Shown: one piece after another, positions 24,421-34,163 of the stretch | How positions within the stretch are numbered: the stretch's first letter is position 1 | Layout: the number at the start of each line of letters is the position of its first letter | DNA from: Prevotellaceae bacterium | GTDB lineage: Bacteria; Bacteroidota; Bacteroidia; Bacteroidales; Paludibacteraceae | Assembly (NCBI GenBank): GCA_031271005.1 | Contig: JAISWT010000108.1 | Location: forward strand, 1-45,297 | Direction: 5' to 3' | Length of the DNA: 45,297 bases | Program-made: the position numbers and the translations under genes | Notes under the pieces: model-generated | The model's input: only the letters and a program-made list of their open reading frames with translations | Told to the model about the DNA's origin: nothing | Databases searched by the model: none

Positions 24421-25722
24421 ATGAATTGGCAGCAACTTCTCTCTACCAAGCGTTTTGGGCTTGAACAGTATCACGCCGTACACGCTGACGACCGCTCGGA
24501 ATTTCAGCGGGACTATGACCGTCTGATTTTTTCGGCGGCTTTCAGGCGTTTGCAAAACAAAACTCAGGTTTTTCCTCTGCCGACTAATATTTTTGTTCAT
24601 AACCGTCTGACTCACAGTTTGGAAGTGTCGTGTGTGGGTCGGTCGCTGGGCAGTTTTGCGGCGCAACAGTTGGGGCTCGAAGCAGGCGAGGCAGGCTCAA
24701 TAGTGGCAGCGGCAGCCTTGGCGCACGATATGGGCAATCCGCCTTTTGGACATTCGGGTGAAATGACTATTTCTTCTTTCTTTTCGGAAGGTAAAGGGCT
24801 GAAATTCAAGCGTTTAATTGACAGCGAAAATCAATGGCAAGACCTTGTGCGCTTTGAGGGCAACGCAAATGTGTTTCGGCTGCTTACTCATCAGTTCAAG
24901 GGACGAAGGCAAGGAGGTTTCGCTCTGACTTACAGTACATTGGCATCTATCGTAAAATATCCTTTCCCGTCTACAGAGGCAGAAGGCAATAAAAACAAAT
25001 TTGGATTTTTCTGCTCAGAAACCGAAAGTTATTTGCAAATTGCCAACGAATTGGGAATTAATAGTTTAGATAAAAACAGCAATCATTTTGCACGGCATCC
25101 GTTTGTTTTTCTGGTGGAAGCCGCTGACGATATTTGCTACCAACTTATGGACATAGAAGATGCCCACAAACTCAAAATCATTTCTACCGATGAGACAAAA
25201 ATGCTTTTACTCAACTTCTTTGACCAGAAGGAAAAGGCACGCCGCCTCGAAATCCTGAATATGCTGTCGGATGTCAACGAGCAAATCGCCTACTTGCGCT
25301 CGCTGGCAATAGGAAAGTTGATACGTGAATGTGTCCGTGTGTTTGTGGAGAAGGAAGATGATTTGCTGTCAGGAAGTTATAACATTCCGTTAATAAAAAA
25401 CATCTCGCCCGAATGTACCGAAGCATACAAAATATGTTCGGAGTTGGCAACAAAAAAAATCTATCATTCGCAGGAAGTCATTGATATTGAACTCACCGGA
25501 TACAAAATAATTACAACGCTTTTGGAATATTTTACGGATGCTATCTTCTCGCCCGAAAAAAAATATTCGCAACAACTGCTCATGCGTATTCCTGCGCAGT
25601 ACGAAACAGCCCTGACAACGCCTTACAGCAAAATTCAAACAATATTAGACTATATTTCGGGAATGACAGATGTATACGCACTCGATTTGTACCGCAAAAT
25701 TACGGGAATAAATATTCCATGA
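24421..25722 (+). CDS. dgt: Deoxyguanosinetriphosphate triphosphohydrolase
   Basis: dGTPase cleaves dGTP to deoxyguanosine and tripolyphosphate, adjusting dNTP pools. I start at ATG 24421 (433 residues, MNWQQLLSTKRFG) because a well-formed promoter lies over the 13 upstream codons. The HD site is complete: RRLQNKTQVFPL, the first His in HNRLTHSLEVS, LAHDMGNPPFGHSGE, and the distal Asp in EAADDICYQLMDIEDA. Length and motifs fit the long (type 1-like) Bacteroidetes dGTPases. Its TGA stop is the first codon of a repeat word shared, in inverted orientation, with the hemW end. Confidence 0.95.
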   Translation: MNWQQLLSTKRFGLEQYHAVHADDRSEFQRDYDRLIFSAAFRRLQNKTQVFPLPTNIFVHNRLTHSLEVSCVGRSLGSFAAQQLGLEAGEAGSIVAAAALAHDMGNPPFGHSGEMTISSFFSEGKGLKFKRLIDSENQWQDLVRFEGNANVFRLLTHQFKGRRQGGFALTYSTLASIVKYPFPSTEAEGNKNKFGFFCSETESYLQIANELGINSLDKNSNHFARHPFVFLVEAADDICYQLMDIEDAHKLKIISTDETKMLLLNFFDQKEKARRLEILNMLSDVNEQIAYLRSLAIGKLIRECVRVFVEKEDDLLSGSYNIPLIKNISPECTEAYKICSELATKKIYHSQEVIDIELTGYKIITTLLEYFTDAIFSPEKKYSQQLLMRIPAQYETALTTPYSKIQTILDYISGMTDVYALDLYRKITGINIP

Positions 25723-25911
25723 TTAGTGATTAGTGGTTAGTAATGAAGGAATGAAGGAATGAAGGAATGAAGAAATTGTATTCAATTACGAATTACGATT
25801 TGCTAATTGCTAATTGCTAATTGATTAAAGTTTCTAACCACTAACAATTAACCACTAACCACTAACCACTAACCACTAACCACTAACAATTAACCACTAA
25901 TCACTAATCAT
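25719..25911. repeat. Repeat block bounded by 21-bp inverted repeats that overlap two stop codons
   Basis: The 21-base word at 25719-25739 is perfectly inverted at 25891-25911. The left copy contains the dgt TGA, the right copy the hemW TAG. Between them are GGAATGAA, GCTAATT and TTAGTGG/CCACTAA units. Confidence 0.9.
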
Positions 25912-27030
25912 CATTTCGCTAATGATTGCGTTTGAAATTAGAATGCCTTTCGGAGTTAAAAAACAGCGATTTTCGGCAGTTTTTATTTTTTCTGTTAAAA
26001 TAAATTTTTGAATATTTTTGAAAAAATAATCGGAAAATTCCCTGCCGAAATGCTTGTTAATATATTCACAATCAACGCCTTCGGCAGTACGCAGCGCCAG
26101 CATTACATATTCGTTGTATTTATCTTTTTCCGTTAATATTTCCTTTTCAAAAAAAGTTTTGTTTCCCTTAACATTTTCAATATATTTTTTGATTGAGGCA
26201 ACATTCCATTGCCTGCTCACGCGGTCGAAAGAGTGCGCTGCTGCGCCAATTCCCAGGTATTTGCTGTTTTTCCAGTAGCCGCAATTATGTTGCGAGCGGA
26301 ATCCCTGCTGCGCAAAGTTTGAAATCTCGTAATGTTCAAATCCGTTATTTTCAGCCATTTGCAAGAGCCGCAAATACATTTGGTTCATCGTTTGCTCGTT
26401 TGTTGGCGCTACGTTGCCAAGCATACGGCTTTTCCACAGCGGCGTTCCGTCTTCGTAAGTAAGCCCGTAAGCCGAAATGTGCTGAATATCAAGCGAAAAC
26501 GCCATCTTGAGTTCGGCAGTCCAGTCTTTTAACGTTTGCCCGGGCAAGCCAAAAATCAAATCCACGCTGATATTTTCAAAACCGTAATCTTTAGCAAATT
26601 GCACGGCATCTATCGCCTGTTTTGCAGAATGACGGCGATTGACCGCTCTCAAAAAACGGTCGCTAAAACTCTGAATACCAATGCTTACACGATTAAAGGG
26701 CAAATTTTTTATTTCTGACAAATAATCCGCCGTCAAATCATCAGGATTTGCCTCGAAAGTGATTTCAGCGTTCTTGTCTATTGTAAATATCTGATTTACA
26801 GCATAAAATATTTTCTCAAAATGCTGAGTCCGAAGCAAACTCGGCGTACCGCCGCCAAAATAAACAGACGAAACGGTTTCGCTTTGAAGCAAATAATCGC
26901 GCCGTGCATACAACTCTGCAATCATTGTATCAATGTAAATATCAATGAATTGCGGCGCAACTTCAGTGTAAAAATCGCAATACGCACATCGCTGTTTGCA
27001 AAACGGGATATGGAAATATAAAGATGCCAT
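25897..27030 (-). CDS. hemW: Radical SAM heme chaperone HemW
   Basis: HemW binds heme and a 4Fe-4S cluster and is thought to insert heme into respiratory enzymes; it is the homologue formerly called oxygen-independent coproporphyrinogen oxidase. In the 377-residue protein the cluster motif is Cys11-x3-Cys15-x2-Cys18 (CKQRCAYC), without the extra Cys found right after it in true HemN. GGGTPSLL and the IGIQSFSDRFLRAVNRRH segment follow, with the HemW C-terminal domain at the end. It starts 18 bases after aroC and is probably the last gene of rnpA-aroC-hemW. The stop codon lies inside an intergenic repeat. Confidence 0.94.
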   Translation of the reverse strand: MASLYFHIPFCKQRCAYCDFYTEVAPQFIDIYIDTMIAELYARRDYLLQSETVSSVYFGGGTPSLLRTQHFEKIFYAVNQIFTIDKNAEITFEANPDDLTADYLSEIKNLPFNRVSIGIQSFSDRFLRAVNRRHSAKQAIDAVQFAKDYGFENISVDLIFGLPGQTLKDWTAELKMAFSLDIQHISAYGLTYEDGTPLWKSRMLGNVAPTNEQTMNQMYLRLLQMAENNGFEHYEISNFAQQGFRSQHNCGYWKNSKYLGIGAAAHSFDRVSRQWNVASIKKYIENVKGNKTFFEKEILTEKDKYNEYVMLALRTAEGVDCEYINKHFGREFSDYFFKNIQKFILTEKIKTAENRCFLTPKGILISNAIISEMMISD

Positions 27031-27048
27031 TGCAGGTTTGTGTTAATA

Positions 27049-28113
27049 TTATTTTCTACCGCCCAAAATCATATCTGCGAGTGTCATTGCAGCCATTGCT
27101 TCTACAACAGGCACCGCACGCGGCACAACGCAGGGGTCGTGCCTGCCTGCGATGTTGATTGTTTGTGCTTGCCCGTGTATATCAACGGTTTGCTGCGGGC
27201 AGGCAATAGAACTTGCAGGTTTGAATAAAACCCTGAAATACACTGACATACCGTTTGAAATGCCGCCCTGAATGCCGCCCGAATTGTTGGTTGCAGTAAC
27301 AGTTTTTCCATTTTTCAACACAAATTCATCATTTTGCTGCGAGCCTTTGAGAGTAACTCCCTCAAATCCAATGCCATAATCGAAGCCGTGGGCAGCAGGA
27401 ATACTCATCATTGCCGCTGCCAAACGCGCTTGCAATTTGCCGAAAACAGGCTCGCCTGTTCCTGCGCATAGTCCTGATACTGCGCAAGTTACAACCCCAC
27501 CGATGCTGTCGCCTTCTTCTTTGAGTTGCTTAATGTAATCAATCATTTTTGCGGCAACATCGGGCTGCGGACATCGTACATCGTTTGTTTCCGTTTCTGC
27601 GAAATCAATTGTTTCTATTGGGATAGAAATTTTGTAAGTTCCTATCTGTGAGGTGAATGCGTTAATTGCGATTCCTTTTTCTGCTAAAATTATTTTTGCC
27701 AATGCGCCTGCTGTAACACGCGCTGCGGTTTCGCGTGCCGAGCTGCGCCCGCCGCCGCGAAAATCGCGCATCCCATATTTCTTATACCACGTAAAATCGG
27801 CGTGCGAAGGACGAAAAATGTTCTTAATTTCCTCATAATCGGCGCTTTGCGCATCATTATTTTCTATAATAAAGCCAATGGGCGCGCCTGTGGTTTTACC
27901 TTCAAAAATACCGGATAGGAATGTAACTTTGTCTTTTTCGGCGCGTTGTGTAGTGATTGCAGACTGTGCAGGGCGGCGGCGGGCAAGTTCGCGCTGTACA
28001 AAATCGAAATCGACAGTCAAGCCCGCAGGACAGCCATCTATAATCCCACCAAGAACTGCGCCGTGGGACTCGCCAAAGGAAGTGAAGCGAAAATTTCTGC
28101 CGAAAGTATTCAT
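27049..28113 (-). CDS. aroC: Chorismate synthase
   Basis: It makes chorismate from EPSP with reduced FMN, closing the shikimate pathway. The 354-residue protein shows all three signatures: FTSFGESHG near the N-terminus, the MRDFRGGGRSSARETAARV segment in the middle, and SNSGGIQGG-like TNNSGGIQGGISNG, with RHDPCVVPRAVPVVEAM near the end. It is complete. It lies 27 bases after rnpA and 18 before hemW, so co-transcription is likely although the three functions are unrelated. Confidence 0.97.
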   Translation of the reverse strand: MNTFGRNFRFTSFGESHGAVLGGIIDGCPAGLTVDFDFVQRELARRRPAQSAITTQRAEKDKVTFLSGIFEGKTTGAPIGFIIENNDAQSADYEEIKNIFRPSHADFTWYKKYGMRDFRGGGRSSARETAARVTAGALAKIILAEKGIAINAFTSQIGTYKISIPIETIDFAETETNDVRCPQPDVAAKMIDYIKQLKEEGDSIGGVVTCAVSGLCAGTGEPVFGKLQARLAAAMMSIPAAHGFDYGIGFEGVTLKGSQQNDEFVLKNGKTVTATNNSGGIQGGISNGMSVYFRVLFKPASSIACPQQTVDIHGQAQTINIAGRHDPCVVPRAVPVVEAMAAMTLADMILGGRK

Positions 28114-28140
28114 AAAATTTCAAATTCTTAAAACTACATT

Positions 28141-28623
28141 CTATTTGCTATTGTTTTTTTTGCAAAATGTATTTTGCCCCTGCATGCTATCCGGAAATTG
28201 ACCATGCTCTCGCCGATTGGATAGTAAAATTTTTTCCGAGTTATGAGAAATCATTGACAACAGAATTTCCTGTATTTTTTTTTCAATAAAATTAAATTTA
28301 AAAACGTCTTCGGAAATATACTGGAACCCCAGCGAGATGGTAAGGTTGTTATTTTTGGCGAAGTTAACAAATTCGTGTTGATTTAGACGGTAACTTTCAC
28401 GTATCAAGCGTTTTATATGATTTCGCACGTTGGCGCGCCGATGTTTTTTTTTTGGAACCGAAATTAGAATCTTAACCTGTTCATTGTTTGTACCCTGCGC
28501 GTTTTGGACACAATAAACCACCCGAAAAGGGTATAAAACAAAAGCGCTGCCCGCCTCGAAAAGTTGTGTAATGTTGTTTTTGCCACATAGATGCTTTTTT
28601 TTTGAGAAAGAAAAAAACTTCAT
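28141..28623 (-). CDS. rnpA: Ribonuclease P protein component
   Basis: This small basic protein assists the RNase P RNA in maturing tRNA 5' ends. The 160 residues include the conserved RRANVRNHIKRLIRESYR helix (62-79, the RNR motif) and the beta-strand VKILISVPKKKH before it. The C-terminal tail after about residue 128 (NSEKILLSNRREHG to the Lys/Asn-rich end) is longer than in most family members. The classical neighbours rpmH and yidD are absent; aroC and hemW follow instead. Confidence 0.92.
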   Translation of the reverse strand: MKFFSFSKKKHLCGKNNITQLFEAGSAFVLYPFRVVYCVQNAQGTNNEQVKILISVPKKKHRRANVRNHIKRLIRESYRLNQHEFVNFAKNNNLTISLGFQYISEDVFKFNFIEKKIQEILLSMISHNSEKILLSNRREHGQFPDSMQGQNTFCKKNNSK

Positions 28624-28630
28624 TTATATA

Positions 28631-28638
28631 CAAATTTA
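28631..28638 (-). promoter_or_regulatory. -7 box for rnpA-aroC-hemW
   Basis: TAAATTTG on the minus strand, only seven bases upstream of the rnpA start, implying a nearly leaderless transcript. Confidence 0.4.
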
Positions 28639-28723
28639 CGGTTTATTGATTGCTTTTTTTTAATCGGTATAATGTCCATTGAAAAAAAATGATTTTTTTT
28701 TAAGACAGTTAGGTTGTTGGTTA

Positions 28724-30157
28724 TCAGGCTTTTTCTACGTTTTGCGAATAGTTTCGCCATTTTTCTATCAGCGCCTGCATATCTTCCGGCAGTTCGGCTT
28801 CAAAGAACATTTCCTCGCCTGTGTGTGGATGTACAAAGCCCAATGTACGCGCGTGCAGCGCCTGTCTGGGGCACAGGTCGAAACAGTTTTCTACAAACTG
28901 ACGATATTTAGCCGTGCGATTGCCTCTAAGAATTTCGTTCCCGCCATAACGCTCATCGTTGAAAAGCGTATGCCCTATGTGCTTCATGTGCACACGTATT
29001 TGGTGTGTTCGTCCTGTTTCCAGTTGGCATTGCACTAATGTAACGTATCCGAAGCGCTCAACCACTTTGTAATGCGTAACCGCATGTTTTGCGTGTGGCG
29101 TTTCTCCTGGGTCGCACACCTGATAGCAGGTGCGGTTGAACGGTGAGCGTGCAAGCGCACCGTTAATTGTTCCTTCGTCAGTTTTCACATTGCCCCATAC
29201 CAGCGTAAGATACTGACGTTTGGTGGTTTTTTTATAGAATTGCATTCCCAGATGCGTTTTTGCGTTTTCTGTTTTGGCAATCAGGAGCAAGCCCGATGTG
29301 TCTTTGTCGATGCGGTGAACGAGTCCGAGGTGCGGGCTGTTGGCATCAAAAAAGGGGTCGTCTTGCAAGTGAAATGCTACCGCATTAAGCAGAGTATGCT
29401 CAAAATTGCCCACACCGGGATGCACAACCATGCCTGCCGGCTTGTTGACCACCATAATTTCGGCATCTTCGTACACAATATCAAGAGGAATATCTTCGGG
29501 CGTCACGTCGTAGGAGCCGGGAGGATAATCGAGCAGAACGGTGATTACGTCATTTGGTTTTACTCGATAGTTGGATTTCACCGGTACGTTGTTCACCATA
29601 ATATTGCCAGCCTCAGCCGCCTCTTGCACACGACTGCGCGAAACCTGCGACAAACAGTTTACCAAATATTTGTCTATCCGTATCAAAGTTTGACCTTTGT
29701 CCACGCGAAAACGGTGATGTTCAAACAGTTCATCGCGGGCTTCGGCAAACTCTTCCGTAAATTCCTGATTATCAGTTACATCAAATCCGGTATAATTCGT
29801 TTCGGTAATCATTCTGTCTGGGGTAATGAAGTTTATCATTGCCTTCAATTTTTCAAATTTTGCGGGCTTATTGGGGTCTGAATGTAGCGCAATTCGCGCC
29901 TTGTCAAGTTCATGTTCCATTTGCATTATCATCAAATCTTCGGGACGTACACTAAAAACGTGGGCAATCCGCAATGCCAAATTTGGGGTTAGCGCGGCCT
30001 GTCCATTCAAAAAACGGGACAGCTGAGAGCGACTAACTTTCATTAAATCAGCAATTTGTGTAATCGAGAGTCCTAAAAAATCCACTAATTCGTTGCGTAC
30101 AGCCAATCCCGGATGCTGATGACGCGGCTGTACTGCTTTTTGTTGTTCGTTTTCCAC
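28724..30157 (-). CDS. rluD: HigA-type HTH domain fused to RluD pseudouridine synthase
   Basis: RluD converts uridines of helix 69 in 23S rRNA to pseudouridine. Residues 145-477 are a complete RluA/RluD protein: an S4 RNA-binding domain (about 157-215, IRIDKYLVNCLSQVSRSRVQ) and a catalytic domain with Asp284 in GLVHRIDKDTSGLL, plus QLETGRTHQIRVHM near the end. Residues 15-90 are an XRE/HigA antitoxin domain: HPGLAVRNELVDFLGLS, the helix pair IADLMKVSRSQLSRFLNG, then LTPNLALRIAHVF and a PEDLMIMQMEHELDKAR end typical of HigA. A linker (91-144) joins them without a stop or frameshift. Ordinary Bacteroidales RluD begins near residue 140. Internal Met codons at 107 and 116 could yield RluD alone. 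No HigB lies nearby. Confidence 0.9.
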   Translation of the reverse strand: MENEQQKAVQPRHQHPGLAVRNELVDFLGLSITQIADLMKVSRSQLSRFLNGQAALTPNLALRIAHVFSVRPEDLMIMQMEHELDKARIALHSDPNKPAKFEKLKAMINFITPDRMITETNYTGFDVTDNQEFTEEFAEARDELFEHHRFRVDKGQTLIRIDKYLVNCLSQVSRSRVQEAAEAGNIMVNNVPVKSNYRVKPNDVITVLLDYPPGSYDVTPEDIPLDIVYEDAEIMVVNKPAGMVVHPGVGNFEHTLLNAVAFHLQDDPFFDANSPHLGLVHRIDKDTSGLLLIAKTENAKTHLGMQFYKKTTKRQYLTLVWGNVKTDEGTINGALARSPFNRTCYQVCDPGETPHAKHAVTHYKVVERFGYVTLVQCQLETGRTHQIRVHMKHIGHTLFNDERYGGNEILRGNRTAKYRQFVENCFDLCPRQALHARTLGFVHPHTGEEMFFEAELPEDMQALIEKWRNYSQNVEKA

Positions 30158-30596
30158 TGTTTATCTGAAAAATTTAGTTGTTTTGCGCCATTCGGCATAG
30201 TTAACAGTGAATAAGTTAATAACGAACAGTGAACAATAAGTACACTCAAATTTCTGATAACTGATAACTGATAACTAATCCCGCTCTTGCTGCTTAAAAC
30301 GTTGGCATTGTTAATTTAATATAGAAAAAAATATTTTCCATCAAATTTGAATAATTCTCACACCTTACTAAACCCTTGAAAATAAGGCTTTTAATAATTA
30401 ATAATTATTTAATTATTCACTAATAAAAAACTGTATTTTGTCTATACTCTATACTCTAAAGACGCCCAACGTAAAGACGCCCAATTTGGGCGTCTCTACA
30501 ACGCCTTTTGTCTATACCCTATGTTCTAAATAATTATTCACTATTCACTATTAATTATTCACTAAAAATTCATTTCTTCATTAACAATCCCGTTTT
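30158..30596. repeat. Spacer with composite repeat, uninterrupted copy
   Basis: No gene is seen. GATAACT units lie near 30256-30276. The copy at 30420-30535 shares its outer parts with 20830-21145 and contains a 9-bp-arm hairpin (30475-30483 and 30487-30495) where the other copy holds the MITE. ATTCACT/ATTAATT words complete it up to the secA stop. Confidence 0.75.
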
Positions 30597-33500
30597 TTAT
30601 TCTCCTTTGCCGTGGCAGTTTTTGTATTTCTTTCCACTTCCGCAGGGGCAGAGGTCGTTTCTTCCTACTTTGGCTTCTGTGCGGCGGTATGTCTCTACTT
30701 TTTGCGGCTCGCGGGTATCGCGTCCTGCAACTTGCTGTGTGCGTTCGCGCTCGGCGGTCATGTCGTCTTTTTGTGTCCGATAGCGGCTGTAGTCCGAGCG
30801 TACCGGCGCTTGCCCACGCCGAACCTGATTTGGCTCTTGAATATGGATTTGCCCGCGCATCAGTATGGAAAGCGATTTTTCGTTAATGGAATTAACCATC
30901 TCCTTAAACAGCCCGAAACTTTCGAGTTTGTAAATCAGGAGCGGGTCTTTCTGTTCGTAGGAAGCATTTTGAACGGAGTTTCGCAGTTCGTCCAATTGCC
31001 GCAGATGCTCTTTCCATTCATCGTCAATCACATACAGAAGTATCTGTTTTTCAAACGATTTCACCACTTCTTTGGAACCGGAATTGTATGCTGCCGCCAG
31101 ATTAGCGGTTATGTTGAATACACGTCTGCCGTCAGTTATTGGCACAAGAATGTTTTCAAATTCCTGTCCGCGCTGCTCATAGACTTGCCTGATAGTAGGG
31201 TTTGCAATTTCTGCCATACGGTCTGTTTTGCGCTTGAAATTTCCTATCGCAGCGACCGCCAGTTTTTCGGAAAGTTCTTTAAATCTTACATTTATAAAAT
31301 CTTCCTGCTCTATTGGGGTTTCCATTGCAAAAATTTTCAGGGTTTCGTCTTTTAGCCATTCGTGGTCGCCATTGTCTTTGGCGTTTTCTGCCAGCGTTTC
31401 GGCTGCATCGTAAATCATATTTGTAATATCAACTCCTATTCTTTCGCCCATAAGCGCGTGTCGGCGTTTGGTGTAAATCACTTCGCGCTGCGAGTTCATT
31501 ACGTCATCATATTCGAGCAGGCGTTTGCGCACTCCGAAGTGGTTTTCTTCAACTTTCTTTTGGGCGCGTTCAATGCTGTCCGACAGCATTTTTGCTTCAA
31601 GCATTTCGCCCTCCTTAAAGCCCATTCTATCCATCAGTTTGGAGATTCTTTCAGAGCCGAACAGTCTCATCAAATCATCTTCGAGCGAGACGTAGAACAC
31701 AGAACTTCCCGGGTCTCCCTGTCTGCCGGCACGTCCGCGCAACTGTCTGTCTACACGGCGGCTTTCGTGCCTTTCCGTACCGACAATAGCCAGCCCGCCG
31801 GCGGCTTTAACTTCGGGCGCAAGTTTGATGTCCGTACCGCGCCCTGCCATGTTGGTGGCGATAGTTACTGTTCCCCGATGCCCTGCCTGCGCCACAATGT
31901 CGGCTTCTTTCTGGTGCAGTTTGGCGTTCAAAACGTTGTGCGCAATTTTGCGTCCGGTGAGCATTCTACTCAGCAGTTCCGAAATTTCGACCGAGGTTGT
32001 ACCGACCAAAACTGCTCTGCCTTCATTCACTAAATTTTCGACCTCCTGTATTACAGCATTATATTTTTCTCTTTTTGTACGATAAATACGGTCTTGCTGG
32101 TCATTGCGTACAATGGGTCTGTTGGTAGGAATAACCACTACATCAAGTTTATAGATGTCCCACAATTCGCCGGCTTCGGTTTCTGCCGTACCTGTCATTC
32201 CCGCAAGTTTGTGATACATACGGAAATAATTTTGCAGCGTAATAGTGGCGAATGTTTGCGTTGCAGCCTCCACCTTGACGCGCTCCTTTGCCTCGATTGC
32301 CTGATGCAGCCCGTCTGAATAACGGCGCCCTTCCATAATACGTCCCGTTTGTTCATCTACAATTTTCACCTGATTGTCAATCACCACATATTCAACGTCT
32401 TTTTCGAAGAGTGTATATGCTTTAAGTAATTGATTGATAGTATGAACGCGCTCTGATTTGATTGAATAGTTCAGCAAGAGTTCATCTTTTTTCTGCTGCC
32501 TGTCTTCGGGCGAAAGCGTTGTGTCTTTTTCCAACTCGGCAACCTCGCCGCCCACATCCGGAAGCACAAAAAAAGTGGGGTCGTTGGTGCTTTCGGCAAG
32601 CAAATCAAAACCTTTGTCGGTGAGTTCAATAGTGTTGTTTTTTTCGTCAATGACAAAAAACAGAGGTTCAACGGCAATTGGCATATTGCGGTTGTTTTCC
32701 TGCATATAAAACTCTTCGGTTTTGAGCATCTGCTGCCTTACGCCCTGTTCGGAGAGGAATTTAATCAGCGCCGTATTTTTTGGCAGCCCTTTATATGAAC
32801 GGAAAAGCGACAAAGCGCCTGCCTCCTGTTCCTCTTTTTTGTCGGATTTCAAGAGTCGGCGAGCCTCCGAAAGATATTGCGTTGCAAGTTGTCGCTGCTT
32901 TTCCACAATGCGTTCTACTTGCGGGCGGAATGTCTCAAACAGTTGGTCTTCGCCTTTGGCAACGGGACCTGATATAATCAGTGGCGTACGTGCATCGTCA
33001 ATCAAGACGCTGTCCACCTCGTCCACGATAGCGTAACTGTGAGGTCGCTGCACAAGGTCGAGCGGCGATGTTGCCATGTTGTCGCGCAGATAGTCGAAGC
33101 CAAATTCGTTGTTCGTTCCAAAAGTAATATCCGCAGCATACGCGCTTCGGCGTTCTTCGCTGTTCGGTCTGTGCCTGTCAATGCAATCAACGCTCAACCC
33201 GTGAAACATGTAGAGCGTTCCCATCCATTCGGAGTCGCGCTTGGCGAGGTAGTCGTTCACTGTAACCACGTGAACTCCGTTGCCGGCAAGCGCGTTGAGG
33301 AACACGGGCAGTGTTGCCACCAGCGTTTTACCTTCACCTGTTGCCATTTCCGCGATTTTGCCCTTGTGCAGCACCACGCCGCCAAAAAGTTGCACGTCAT
33401 AATGCACCATGTCCCAGGTTATCATGTTTCCGCCTGCCATCCATTCGTTTTTGTAAATTGCGGTGTCGCCTTCGATGCTTACAAAGTCGCTTTTTGTGGC

Positions 33501-33914
33501 AAGGTTGCGGTCAAAATCGGTCGCCAGCACACGCACTTCGACGTTCTCTTTGAAACGTTTTGCCGTCTCTTTCATCAGCGCAAATGCTTCGGGCAAAATG
33601 GCATCGAGAATTTCGTCAGTCTTTTTGGTAACGTCTTTTTCAAGTTTGTCTATCTCGTCATATATTTTTTCGCGCACATCAATCTCAGCCATTTCAATGG
33701 TGTCGCGCAGTTCGGCAATTTTGCGCTTGTCGTCTGATACATAATCATTTATACGCTGCCGCAACTGTTGCACTTTGTCGCGCAGGCTGTCGTTACTCAA
33801 GTCCGTAACCGTTTCGTACACCCGTTTAATCTGTTCTACAAGGGGCTCTATTTCGCGCAGGTCGCGCTGTGCCTTGTTGCCGAAAAACTTTTTTAAAATA
33901 TCGTTAAGACTCAT
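30597..33914 (-). CDS. secA: Preprotein translocase ATPase SecA
   Basis: SecA drives preproteins through SecYEG. The 1105-residue protein has Walker A ATGEGKT (191-197), the Walker B-like [16 protein letters not shown], the preprotein crosslinking domain, the [10 protein letters not shown] motif and [14 protein letters not shown] of the second nucleotide domain, a helical scaffold and a C-terminal zinc-binding SEC-C motif ([14 protein letters not shown], from residue 1089). Insertions in the first nucleotide domain (residues about 335-490) make it longer than the E. coli protein, as usual in Bacteroidetes. It stands alone. Confidence 0.98.
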   Translation of the reverse strand: MSLNDILKKFFGNKAQRDLREIEPLVEQIKRVYETVTDLSNDSLRDKVQQLRQRINDYVSDDKRKIAELRDTIEMAEIDVREKIYDEIDKLEKDVTKKTDEILDAILPEAFALMKETAKRFKENVEVRVLATDFDRNLATKSDFVSIEGDTAIYKNEWMAGGNMITWDMVHYDVQLFGGVVLHKGKIAEMATGEGKTLVATLPVFLNALAGNGVHVVTVNDYLAKRDSEWMGTLYMFHGLSVDCIDRHRPNSEERRSAYAADITFGTNNEFGFDYLRDNMATSPLDLVQRPHSYAIVDEVDSVLIDDARTPLIISGPVAKGEDQLFETFRPQVERIVEKQRQLATQYLSEARRLLKSDKKEEQEAGALSLFRSYKGLPKNTALIKFLSEQGVRQQMLKTEEFYMQENNRNMPIAVEPLFFVIDEKNNTIELTDKGFDLLAESTNDPTFFVLPDVGGEVAELEKDTTLSPEDRQQKKDELLLNYSIKSERVHTINQLLKAYTLFEKDVEYVVIDNQVKIVDEQTGRIMEGRRYSDGLHQAIEAKERVKVEAATQTFATITLQNYFRMYHKLAGMTGTAETEAGELWDIYKLDVVVIPTNRPIVRNDQQDRIYRTKREKYNAVIQEVENLVNEGRAVLVGTTSVEISELLSRMLTGRKIAHNVLNAKLHQKEADIVAQAGHRGTVTIATNMAGRGTDIKLAPEVKAAGGLAIVGTERHESRRVDRQLRGRAGRQGDPGSSVFYVSLEDDLMRLFGSERISKLMDRMGFKEGEMLEAKMLSDSIERAQKKVEENHFGVRKRLLEYDDVMNSQREVIYTKRRHALMGERIGVDITNMIYDAAETLAENAKDNGDHEWLKDETLKIFAMETPIEQEDFINVRFKELSEKLAVAAIGNFKRKTDRMAEIANPTIRQVYEQRGQEFENILVPITDGRRVFNITANLAAAYNSGSKEVVKSFEKQILLYVIDDEWKEHLRQLDELRNSVQNASYEQKDPLLIYKLESFGLFKEMVNSINEKSLSILMRGQIHIQEPNQVRRGQAPVRSDYSRYRTQKDDMTAERERTQQVAGRDTREPQKVETYRRTEAKVGRNDLCPCGSGKKYKNCHGKGE

Positions 33915-33948
33915 ATTTTTACACTATTATTATTTTTACACTATTATT
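33915..33948. repeat. Exact 17-bp tandem duplication at the secA start
   Basis: ATTTTTACACTATTATT occurs twice back to back immediately upstream of the secA ATG (minus strand), so it covers the leader or promoter. The remaining spacer to 34163 has only a weak CCAAAT/ATTTGG hairpin (34056-34070) and no gene. Confidence 0.85.
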
Positions 33949-34163
33949 GTTATATTTAAAATTTAATAAAATTAAAAGAAGAAACAAAAGAAAGAGGGGT
34001 AAATTCAATCTTGTTTCTAAAAAACCTGCAAAGTTACATCAAAAATGTGAGTCTTCCAAATACGATTTGGCTTTTAAATTACTGGTTTTCTATTTTAGTA
34101 CATCAAGCATTTCTGAATTTTGTATGATTTTGCTTATTCTTCGGTTTTGTCATATTGCTTTGT

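Noticed and set aside
30158-30596. Search for a HigB toxin gene next to the HigA-RluD fusion
   Set aside because: The spacer contains only repeats; no toxin-sized ORF with RelE-like features is visible.
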